Shown: positions 8,606-15,843 of the stretch, in pieces | Numbering within the stretch: position 1 is the first letter of the stretch | How the letters are laid out: each line of letters opens with the position of its first letter | Source of the DNA: Butyricimonas virosa | Lineage (GTDB): Bacteria; Bacteroidota; Bacteroidia; Bacteroidales; Marinifilaceae | Direction of reading: 5' to 3' | Length of the DNA: 64,000 nucleotides | Assembly: GCF_025148635.1 (NCBI RefSeq) | Contig: NZ_CP102269.1 | Span: forward strand, 930,001 to 994,000 | Translations under genes and position numbers: made by a program | Notes under the pieces: generated by a model | The model's input: the letters and a program-made list of their open reading frames with translations, nothing else | Database searches by the model: none | Told to the model about the DNA's origin: nothing

Positions 8606-10045
8606 ATGATGTTTCTCTCTCTACCGTTTGTCATTCTGTTTACCTGTTGCCTAATCCTATATTACACGGTAAAAGGCTGCTACCAGAAACCGGTCTTGTT
8701 ACTAACCAGTTGCATCTTTGTCGGTTATTTCAACATCGCGTACCTACTGATAGCCGCACTCATTGCAGCAATAACCTTCTACTGGGGCCGCTGGATCGGT
8801 ATACAGGAACAGGAAAACAAACGCCGGAGAATCTTCATCGGGGGAATTGTCTTTCTCGTCCTCTTCCTCGTGGCATTTAAATACCTCAATTTCATTGGGG
8901 AAAACATTGCCGTACTACTCGGTTGGTTCGGCGTGGACTGGAAAGGAGCCATCACCTCTATCTTCTTCCCGTTAGGAATCTCGTTCTATACCTTCCAAGC
9001 ACTCGGTTATCTTATTGATGTCTACTGGGAAGAGGAAGAACCCGAACGCTCACTACCGGACTTCATGCTCTACATGCTGTTTTTCATGAAATTCCTTTCC
9101 GGACCAATCGAACGGGCTTTCGATATGCTCCCGCAGTTGAAAATCGAGAAACGTTTCGACTACGATACGGTTACCTACGGCCTGAAACTCATGCTGATCG
9201 GCTTGATGAAAAAAGTCCTGATTGCCGACCGACTGGCCCCACATCTGGATAGTATATTTGCCTCCGTGCAAGATGCCTCCGGAGCACAACTCTTACTCGC
9301 CGGATTATTGTACCCGATTGAGCTTTATGCTGATTTCTCCGGCTACACGGATATGGCTATCGGTGGGGCCATGATGTTCGGTTATCGTCTGTCTCCGAAC
9401 TTTAATCGTCCGTTCGTGGCAAAAACAATCACCGACTTTTGGCGCCGCTGGCATATGTCCCTCTCCTTCTGGGTCAGGGATTACCTTTACCAACCCATCG
9501 CAGCAAGCAAACGATATTGGGGACAGTGGGGTATCGTCTACGCTCTTGTGGTCACCTTCGTGTTACTCGGCGTGTGGCACGGGGCTGGTTGGAACTATGT
9601 GATATACGGGTTAATCCAAGGACTTATCATCAGCTACGAGATGGTGACCGTGGCCTACCGGAATAAAATGGAAACAAGCGTGGGGAAACACGTGTTCGGG
9701 GCTTACTCTATCCTCCGAACCTACCTGCTCTTCGCATTCTCCCTGCTATTTTTCCGTCTATCCTCGTTATCCGATGCCGGATACATGATCAGTCACCTCT
9801 CCTTCAACCTGCACACCTCTATTAAAGAGCTGCGATTAGGAATGACCGACCAAGAATGTATCGTTACCGGAGTTGCTGTCGTACTACTCTTCCTGTACGA
9901 ATACTTCATGTCGAAACAGGACCTGTTACAAGCTCTGAACCAGCGTCACAGAATCATACGCTGGGGGGTCTACTACCTGCTCGTACTACTCATGTTCCTA
10001 TTCGGACAATTCGGATCTGAAGATTTCATTTATTTACAGTTTTAG
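8606..10045 (+). CDS. MBOAT-family membrane O-acyltransferase (DltB/AlgI-like)
   Basis: Polytopic membrane protein of 479 residues with about ten hydrophobic segments. MBOAT hallmarks are FPLGISFYTFQALGYLID, ADFSGYTDMAIG, ITDFWRRWHMSLSFWVRDYL and LLGVWHGAGWNYV, whose His325 is the invariant catalytic histidine. DltB and AlgI belong to this family and pass acyl groups across the inner membrane to an extracytoplasmic polymer. The gene starts 3 nt after the carrier-protein gene and ends 2 nt before the next gene. ATG ATG at 8606/8609 leaves the exact start ambiguous by one codon. Confidence 0.88.
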   Translation: MMFLSLPFVILFTCCLILYYTVKGCYQKPVLLLTSCIFVGYFNIAYLLIAALIAAITFYWGRWIGIQEQENKRRRIFIGGIVFLVLFLVAFKYLNFIGENIAVLLGWFGVDWKGAITSIFFPLGISFYTFQALGYLIDVYWEEEEPERSLPDFMLYMLFFMKFLSGPIERAFDMLPQLKIEKRFDYDTVTYGLKLMLIGLMKKVLIADRLAPHLDSIFASVQDASGAQLLLAGLLYPIELYADFSGYTDMAIGGAMMFGYRLSPNFNRPFVAKTITDFWRRWHMSLSFWVRDYLYQPIAASKRYWGQWGIVYALVVTFVLLGVWHGAGWNYVIYGLIQGLIISYEMVTVAYRNKMETSVGKHVFGAYSILRTYLLFAFSLLFFRLSSLSDAGYMISHLSFNLHTSIKELRLGMTDQECIVTGVAVVLLFLYEYFMSKQDLLQALNQRHRIIRWGVYYLLVLLMFLFGQFGSEDFIYLQF

Positions 10046-10047
10046 CC

Positions 10048-11058
10048 ATGAGAACTTTCAAAGGATTTATAATAAAATGCGTGCTTTTTCTTGTTCCCTT
10101 CTTTGTCCTTGCGGGGATCTACTTCTACGATGATCCCTTCAAAGTCCTGCGTGAGTACAAAAAATATGACAACGACCCGATCTTCCTGAACGAAGATTAC
10201 ATCGGTTGGAAAACATACAAGAATTATCGGGACTCCCTGCACTTCGATTCCTTCATCCTAGGAAATTCCTGCACCATGGCATTTCTTACCTCCGACTGGG
10301 AAAAATACCTCAACGGGGAAAAAGCCATCCGGCTGTATGGGACAGCACAACGTCTGGCTGCCGTACACCGGAAAGTTATGGCCCTTGACAAACAACAAGA
10401 TAAAATTGCCAACGTGCTTTTGATCGTTGATCCCACCCTTTTGCGGGAACACCAGTTATCAAGCGGATACATGCACCTCTTACCCCCGGAAATAAGCGGA
10501 ATGAATAAATTCAAATTCCAGTCCCAGTTCGCCCAAGAATTCTTTAATCCCAAATTCATGATTCCATACATGGATTACCGGATATGCCACCACTATCGTC
10601 CCTACATGAGAGGCATTGTAAATCCGGATAAAAACATCCGTAACACGGTAACAAACGATTTGTGGAACCCGCGAGAAGAGGAAATAGCAGAATTGGGCGA
10701 TTATTACTGGGAAAAGTACAAAAAAAGATTCCGTCCTCGTTCCGGTCAGGACCAGACTTATCCCCCGGTACTCATGAAACCACAAATAAAACTGTTATCA
10801 GAAATGGCAGAGGTATTCCAAACCCACCACACGAACTGTAAAATTATCATCAGCCCGGAATACAAACAGATACGCATGAACCCGGCAGACGTGGAGCAAT
10901 TGAAAAATATATTCGGCAGCGAAAACGTGTATGACTTTTCAGGTATCAACCAATACACAAATGACATTCGGAATTATTACGACGGAGCACATTACCGCCC
11001 CTGCCTTGGACGTCAACTACTGGACAGCATTTATGCCACGCACGAACCAACTGACTAA
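10048..11058 (+). CDS. membrane-anchored SGNH/DltD-like protein of the Dlt-like operon
   Basis: 336 residues with one N-terminal membrane segment (residues 8-26), the rest predicted periplasmic. It contains FILGNSC (Gly72-Asn73-Ser74) and DGAHYRP near the C-terminus (Asp312, His315). These resemble the GNS/GDS block and the DxxH block of SGNH hydrolases such as DltD and AlgX/AlgJ. Overall similarity to DltD cannot be judged by eye. Its place as fourth gene after ligase, carrier and MBOAT suggests it completes acyl transfer to an envelope glycan. The acceptor is unknown; there is no teichoic acid in this type of cell. Confidence 0.65.
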   Translation: MRTFKGFIIKCVLFLVPFFVLAGIYFYDDPFKVLREYKKYDNDPIFLNEDYIGWKTYKNYRDSLHFDSFILGNSCTMAFLTSDWEKYLNGEKAIRLYGTAQRLAAVHRKVMALDKQQDKIANVLLIVDPTLLREHQLSSGYMHLLPPEISGMNKFKFQSQFAQEFFNPKFMIPYMDYRICHHYRPYMRGIVNPDKNIRNTVTNDLWNPREEEIAELGDYYWEKYKKRFRPRSGQDQTYPPVLMKPQIKLLSEMAEVFQTHHTNCKIIISPEYKQIRMNPADVEQLKNIFGSENVYDFSGINQYTNDIRNYYDGAHYRPCLGRQLLDSIYATHEPTD

Positions 11059-11085
11059 TTTTAGATTTTAAATTTTAATTTCCGA

Positions 11086-11197
11086 CTACCCCCTCTAACT
11101 CCCCCTTACACAGGGGGAGGATGCGCTACATTGAAACATTAATACGATTTCTTGCGTCCGTCTCTCCCCCTGTGCAAGGGGGAGCCGGAGGGGGTAG
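11086..11197. repeat. 112-bp palindromic element, copy A
   Basis: Runs from CTACCCCCTC to GAGGGGGTAG. The outer 34 bp are inverted repeats with four mismatches. Each arm also folds alone as an 8-bp hairpin (CTCCCCCT...AGGGGGAG, 5-nt loop). The complement of the element at 20,470-20,581 matches it over the full 112 bp with about 14 differences by hand count. It has no coding capacity and sits between the Dlt-like operon and the peptidase gene; MITE-like or REP-like. Confidence 0.88.
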
Positions 11198-11201
11198 TTA
11201 A

Positions 11202-11253
11202 AGTGTCAGCCTTGTGCGGCTGGAATCTAAAATTTAAAATCTAAAATCTAAAA
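11202..11253 (+). repeat. dispersed core plus 7-nt repeats next to copy A
   Basis: GTCAGCCTTGTGCGGCTGG followed by AATC and four heptamers (ATCTAAA, ATTTAAA, ATCTAAA, ATCTAAA). It abuts the stop codon of the convergent peptidase gene. Confidence 0.8.
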
Positions 11254-12456
11254 TCAATTCATTCCCAATTTTTTCCTTATCGCCTTCGGAATAGCGTTCT
11301 TGTGAACCATAATATCCATTGTCTTCAAAGCCATATAAGGATAAGATGCATAGAAATACCCACCGAATTTGTTATACTTATTCCAAGAGTTTTTCACGAT
11401 GAAATAAGGAGTTCCGTTCTGATCTTTTGCTTTACCAATGATATGCATTCCGTGATCGTCCGTTGTCTGGTAACGATCGAACTCTTCCTGTCTCATCTCC
11501 TGCGTAATTGTCTTTTCGGGAGCCGGCCCTTGCTTGAAAGCATCCATCATCTGTTGTCCTTTCGGCAACTTTTCCCATTTGGCTATTTCCGCTCCGCTCA
11601 TCTCCTTCGTGTCCGTTGCCGGGATTACGGCAACCCCTGCATCCTTCGTGGCAAATCCTTTCTCGCTCACGTCAGCACCCCAGACGAAAGTATAACCGTT
11701 ATCAATAGCATAATCCATCACTTGCATCAACTCCTCCAACGGAAGATTGTAAGACTTATCCCAAGACCAGTTATCCTCAACCTCGATGGCAAACTCCGTG
11801 TAGAAAGGATGGTGCGTGAAAGAGGTTAAATTCACATAATCATCCATGTTTAAGCCAACCACCTCTTTAGCAAAAGTCTGCGGAGTATATTCTTTTCCTT
11901 GGTATTCAAACTTTTCCGGCTCCGGTCCGAGATAAGTATCCAGAATAGCATCGAATCCCCGTTTCCAAGCCGTACTCAACCGTTTGTTGTTATTCTCCAC
12001 CACGGCCTGCACGTAAGCTTTCAACACGGCGTCAATCTCCCCGAACACGTGACTCGGCTCCCCGTAGTTCAATCCCTGAAATACTTCAAGAGGCACAATC
12101 CCGTATTTTTTTGCCATATTGGTAACATCCGAAGAAGCTCCCCCTACCGCAAAATTCAGAACCCCGTGCAAACGAACATACTTTTCAGCCTTATCCGAAT
12201 AAGCATGTTTCACGAAATACATCGCTGACAAATTCACCGAATCTTTACCCATTCTCATCATCTCCGACTCAAGGAATGAGGTCGTCGCCCATGACCAGCA
12301 AGTCCCCGCACGGTACTGATCCTTCACGGATGTGGCAGGCAATCTTTTTACATCCGTGAATTTATATCCTTCCGGCTTTATCGTGTCCTGTTGCGCGTAG
12401 GACATCATCGTACCCATAAAAAGAAGGGCACACAAAATACATACTGTTTTTCTCAT
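11254..12456 (-). CDS. exported C1-family cysteine peptidase (bleomycin hydrolase/PepC-like)
   Basis: Papain-fold peptidase of 400 residues with an N-terminal signal peptide (cleavage expected after about residue 21, MMSYA-QQ). Catalytic cysteine is Cys53 in the block RAGTCWSWATTSFLESE, preceded by the oxyanion glutamine in VKDQYRAG. The catalytic histidine is in DDHGMHIIGKA and the asparagine in FIVKNSWN. This order and the insert between the Cys and His blocks match the bleomycin-hydrolase/aminopeptidase C subfamily (C1B). Unlike cytoplasmic PepC it is exported and so probably digests peptides in the periplasm. Monocistronic, with a -7 box upstream. Confidence 0.87.
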   Translation of the reverse strand: MRKTVCILCALLFMGTMMSYAQQDTIKPEGYKFTDVKRLPATSVKDQYRAGTCWSWATTSFLESEMMRMGKDSVNLSAMYFVKHAYSDKAEKYVRLHGVLNFAVGGASSDVTNMAKKYGIVPLEVFQGLNYGEPSHVFGEIDAVLKAYVQAVVENNNKRLSTAWKRGFDAILDTYLGPEPEKFEYQGKEYTPQTFAKEVVGLNMDDYVNLTSFTHHPFYTEFAIEVEDNWSWDKSYNLPLEELMQVMDYAIDNGYTFVWGADVSEKGFATKDAGVAVIPATDTKEMSGAEIAKWEKLPKGQQMMDAFKQGPAPEKTITQEMRQEEFDRYQTTDDHGMHIIGKAKDQNGTPYFIVKNSWNKYNKFGGYFYASYPYMALKTMDIMVHKNAIPKAIRKKLGMN

Positions 12457-12488
12457 CTCTTTATATTTAATGATTTCATTATCTGTCG

Positions 12489-12496
12489 CAAAAGTA
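12489..12496 (-). promoter_or_regulatory. -7 promoter box of the C1 peptidase gene
   Basis: Minus-strand TACTTTTG, an exact TAnnTTTG, 32 nt upstream of the start codon. No clear -33 box. Confidence 0.45.
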
Positions 12497-12615
12497 TAAA
12501 AAGAAGCGTAAAATACTCTTACCTCCCGGTTAAAAACAGGAACAAAGCGCGGGAAATCCCGCTACCGTAAGGAAGAACAAGGGAGGCACCCCCTTTTCAT
12601 TTCAGGCACCCCCTC

Positions 12616-12648
12616 GGTACATCTTCGGTCGGGGAGCGAAGGTGTACC
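12616..12648. other. imperfect hairpin downstream of the receptor gene
   Basis: 12-bp stem (GGTACATCTTCG and CGAAGGTGTACC, one G-T pair) with a 9-nt loop, 87 nt past the stop codon of the minus-strand receptor gene. It lies in an unusually G/C-rich stretch (12,540-12,680) with repeated GGCACCCCC blocks. There is no T-run on either side, so a simple intrinsic terminator is doubtful. Confidence 0.45.
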
Positions 12649-12734
12649 CCAAGCGCACCGAAGGTGCACCGAAGTTAATCCCCTTCTTCCCCCAATATAC
12701 CATAGGATTACAACACCTCATCTTCGAACAATCC

Positions 12735-15092
12735 CTAAAAAGTATAAGAAACCGATGCCTGGTAATTCCTAGGTTTTCCCAAAATCGTGGTTCTCTCAAA
12801 ATACTCTTTATCAAACAGATTATTGACATTCAAAGCCAGAGTCACATGATTCTTTATCGTGTAAAAGATACCGGCATCCATCAGCCACAAGGCCGGATCG
12901 TAAAGGCGATTATCGATGTTTCTGAATACCTTATCTTTAAAATTCCCACTTAAATGGAAAGATAAATTCTTAAATATTCCCTTGGGAATCATATAATCCG
13001 CATAAGCATAAAAGGTTGTACGAGGAACACCCGTGGCACGAACATTTTTATTCTGTTCCTTATATTTAGAGAAACGTCCGCTCTCGGCAATCTCCCGTAG
13101 ACGATAGTCCGACCAACCGAGACCTCCCGTAACTTGTAAGGTAGGTAACGGACGAACAACCACCTCAATGTCAAAACCTCGCGAATCGGCTCTTCCCACT
13201 TGTCCCCGGATACTCTTTTCGGTAGCAACACCATCCACCAATACCGTCGTGTCACCCAAACTCTTCACGATATTATACTTACGAATATAAAATACACTCG
13301 CGTTAATATCCACCATCTCGTTCAAGGTATACCGTACACCGACTTCCGTGGAATATCCTTTTTCCGGTTTGAACACTTCGCCCCCATCCTCGTCAGGATT
13401 GAACTCGTTACCCTTGCGGTCCAAATACATCACGGTAGGACTATACGTTGTGGTCACAGGATTAAAATAAGAAGAAATAGAACCGTAGAATGACAATTCA
13501 GGCATAGGGAAATACACGACACCCACCCGATACGTGAATGCCGAGGTCTCCACCTCTTTCCATTCTTTCCTGTTCTTCGTTTCATACTTCTGCTTTCCGT
13601 CGTCAATCGTGGCACTCGATGTTTTCCGGTTATACAAATCCACACGTCCGGATGCCATCATTTTCCATTTATCATTGAATTCGATCACGTCATGCAAATA
13701 AATTCCATGCGTTCTCTCCGTGCGAAGAGAAACGGCTGAAACTTTCGTGTCCCACCATCCCTGCACAATATGCGGGTCACGCACAGGCAAAAGAGCATCC
13801 AAACCGGGCCCCCACAAATCGCCATCTCCATAACCGTTATACTGGGCGAAATCAAAACAATTGTACGTCCATCCCAACGTGTAATTATGCAACACGGAAC
13901 CTGTCTCGAACTTCCCGGTCAACTCGATCGTGTTATTCACGTTTTTGTGGTCCGGGTTAAAATTCAACGGGTTCTGACGGGCTGCATTTCCTCGTTGAAC
14001 CGTATCCAAGTCAACATAGACCTTCTCGTTTTCTGACTTATAATAATACCATTTATATATCGGATCCTTAGAAGTACGATAAGAAAGCCCCTCAATACAA
14101 TGATAATCCAAATCACTATGGAAATAAGAAAAACGTTCTTTCAACTTCATCCAATCCGTGATCTGGTAAACGTATGACACAGACATATCCCACACTTTCC
14201 GTTTCATGTAATTATTAGCAAAGTCATTATAAACTTCGCGATAATCCGCCTCCGGGTGGCGCTCCCCCTTCAGCGCATACGGTTTGTCTCCATCCACGTA
14301 GAACATATCACCGGGCATAACGGGTGCAGCCCCGATCTCGGTCGTGTAATCATCGTCGGCATAACTACCGGTCACATCAATACGTCCCCACTTTCCTAAA
14401 TCAGCTCCCAAAACACCATACACGGAAAAACGATTTGCATTCACCTCACGCCATCCGTCACCCGTTGAATAATTAATATTGGCACGATATTCGAGAGGTC
14501 CCACGAGTTTCCCCCCGAAACCAAGAGTAGCCCGTCTCTCATCCCAGCTACCATAACTGATACGAGCGTTGGCCGAGAAATCGGGAGACGCTTTCTTGCG
14601 CACAATATTCAACACTCCGCCCATAGCCGAATGTCCGGCCAAAATAGCGGCGGGCCCCTTCAGTAACTCGATAGACTCCACGGCAGCCAAATCTCCGTAA
14701 GGCACGTTATTATTCAACGTCCGTTCATCGCGAATCCCATCAATCATAACGACCGCACTCCCCTGGCCGCGAATCGAAAACTGTTGGAATTGCCCGTATT
14801 GCTTATCTTTCGCTACAATTCCCGGCAAAAACTTAACAGCATCCATCAGATCAACAATTCCCTTCCGGTCAAGCATCTGGCTAGACAACTTGCTCACCGT
14901 TATCGGAACGAAACGCAAAGGCACATCCAATCCCAACAAATCAATCCTCTTCTTTTTCTGCATCACGTCCACTTGATCAATACGGAATAAAGAATCCGTA
15001 ATACTCTTTTTCTTTTGTTTATCGTTCTCCTGAGCGAGAAGCGAACCGACACACACAAACAGCAACAATGCTAATACAACAACTTTTTTCAT
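12735..15092 (-). CDS. TonB-dependent outer-membrane receptor, siderophore-receptor-like, under a B12 riboswitch
   Basis: Receptor of about 785 residues starting MKKVVVLALLLFVCVGSLLAQ (signal peptide). The in-frame ATG 39 nt upstream gives an unlikely N-terminus and is rejected. After a short Lys-rich stretch comes the plug: VPITVSKLSSQMLDRKG, LPGIV, FSIRGQGS, VVMIDGIRDER, VESIELLKGPAAILAG, GGVLNIVRKK. This is the pattern of ferrichrome/catecholate-type receptors, not BtuB. The C-terminus YQASVSYTF is a proper beta-signal ending in Phe. No CarboxypepD-like domain precedes the plug. A cobalamin riboswitch lies upstream on the same strand, so the natural ligand may be a corrinoid, a cobalt chelate or a replacement nutrient. 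Substrate not determined. Confidence 0.88.
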   Translation of the reverse strand: MKKVVVLALLLFVCVGSLLAQENDKQKKKSITDSLFRIDQVDVMQKKKRIDLLGLDVPLRFVPITVSKLSSQMLDRKGIVDLMDAVKFLPGIVAKDKQYGQFQQFSIRGQGSAVVMIDGIRDERTLNNNVPYGDLAAVESIELLKGPAAILAGHSAMGGVLNIVRKKASPDFSANARISYGSWDERRATLGFGGKLVGPLEYRANINYSTGDGWREVNANRFSVYGVLGADLGKWGRIDVTGSYADDDYTTEIGAAPVMPGDMFYVDGDKPYALKGERHPEADYREVYNDFANNYMKRKVWDMSVSYVYQITDWMKLKERFSYFHSDLDYHCIEGLSYRTSKDPIYKWYYYKSENEKVYVDLDTVQRGNAARQNPLNFNPDHKNVNNTIELTGKFETGSVLHNYTLGWTYNCFDFAQYNGYGDGDLWGPGLDALLPVRDPHIVQGWWDTKVSAVSLRTERTHGIYLHDVIEFNDKWKMMASGRVDLYNRKTSSATIDDGKQKYETKNRKEWKEVETSAFTYRVGVVYFPMPELSFYGSISSYFNPVTTTYSPTVMYLDRKGNEFNPDEDGGEVFKPEKGYSTEVGVRYTLNEMVDINASVFYIRKYNIVKSLGDTTVLVDGVATEKSIRGQVGRADSRGFDIEVVVRPLPTLQVTGGLGWSDYRLREIAESGRFSKYKEQNKNVRATGVPRTTFYAYADYMIPKGIFKNLSFHLSGNFKDKVFRNIDNRLYDPALWLMDAGIFYTIKNHVTLALNVNNLFDKEYFERTTILGKPRNYQASVSYTF

Positions 15093-15212
15093 ACAACTAT
15101 ATATTAATAATGAATAAAGCATTATTAACATAGTCTTTTGGGCAACATGAGTTTAAGATAAATAGATCTCTTCCCTCTCGCTTTTTTTCCCGAAAGCTAT
15201 GGTTTTCGTATT

Positions 15213-15385
15213 CGGCAGGTCTTCTGACTTGTTCCGGATTTTGTTGCCTTCCCGGTTTATAACCAGTGACATTTGAAGTACAAAATCCCCTGTACAGGAA
15301 CTTACAGCTGCGGGTACAGTCCCGGATTCACACCGGGTTCCCTATTAAGCGTTACCTCCATGACCGAAGGCTCCGCACCAAAACA
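15213..15385 (-). promoter_or_regulatory. cobalamin riboswitch 1 (controls the receptor at 12,735-15,092)
   Basis: On the minus strand: P3-P6 core with GGGAACCCGGTGTGAATCC, then CCCGCAGCTGTAAG, and the terminal B12 box AGTCAGAAGACCTGCC at 15,214-15,229. These are the invariant blocks of the cobalamin riboswitch family. About 120 nt separate the B12 box from the start codon. Confidence 0.93.
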
Positions 15386-15390
15386 TGGCG

Positions 15391-15398
15391 CAAATGTA
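15391..15398 (-). promoter_or_regulatory. -7 promoter box ahead of riboswitch 1
   Basis: Minus-strand TACATTTG (exact TAnnTTTG), immediately upstream of the riboswitch core. Confidence 0.5.
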
Positions 15399-15577
15399 AT
15401 ATATTTTTTTATATTATACTTTTTCTACATGATTTTTTTATTTTCACAATTCAATCATCATAACAAACTGACAACCAATTCCTATACAAAAACGCCAACG
15501 ATATTCCTAACGAATCTCTACACTTCCCCCTGGTATCATTTTTCTTATCCAACCGTAACCTTTTGTCAAAAAATATA
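15399..15577. other. A/T-rich spacer between two divergent riboswitch promoters
   Basis: This 180-bp stretch separates the two back-to-back B12-controlled transcripts. I see no open frame with coding character and no further conserved motif in it. Confidence 0.6.
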
Positions 15578-15585
15578 TACATTTG
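15578..15585 (+). promoter_or_regulatory. -7 promoter box ahead of riboswitch 2
   Basis: TACATTTG, exact TAnnTTTG and the same octamer as the divergent promoter at 15,391-15,398. TTTTG occurs upstream but only 12 nt away, too close for a -33 element. Confidence 0.5.
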
Positions 15586-15594
15586 TACCGTCTT

Positions 15595-15772
15595 AGGTGA
15601 TGTGTTAATGCTCAATTAACATACAAGAGGGAAACCGGTTAGAATCCGGTACAGTGCCCGCTACTGTGATGCCCGTTTCTCCCTAACGAGGAGATTCAAA
15701 GAAAGGTTCTTACACCACTGTTCGTAAGGACGGGAAGGTATCTTTCTTAGGCGTAGTCAGGAGACCTGCCAA
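15595..15772 (+). promoter_or_regulatory. cobalamin riboswitch 2 (controls the BtuB-like operon)
   Basis: Contains GGGAAACCGGTTAGAATCCG, then GTGCCCGCTACTGTGATG, and the B12 box AGTCAGGAGACCTGCC at 15,755-15,770. A long variable arm lies between (15,690-15,745). The B12 box ends 74 nt before the receptor start codon at 15,844, compatible with translational control through the leader. Confidence 0.95.
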
Positions 15773-15843
15773 GACAAACACAGGTAATAGCGTATTCTCG
15801 GGGTCAGGAATACTATTATAAACTTTTAAAACATCATTTTATA

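Noticed and set aside
11086..11197. Element considered a simple intrinsic terminator
   Set aside because: Far longer than needed, conserved in sequence with a second copy 9 kb away, and without a T-run; treated as a repeat element instead.
15266..15596. Small open frames inside riboswitch 1 (15,266-15,463 and 15,273-15,596)
   Set aside because: They read the complement of a conserved cobalamin riboswitch and an A/T-rich spacer; no protein family resemblance.
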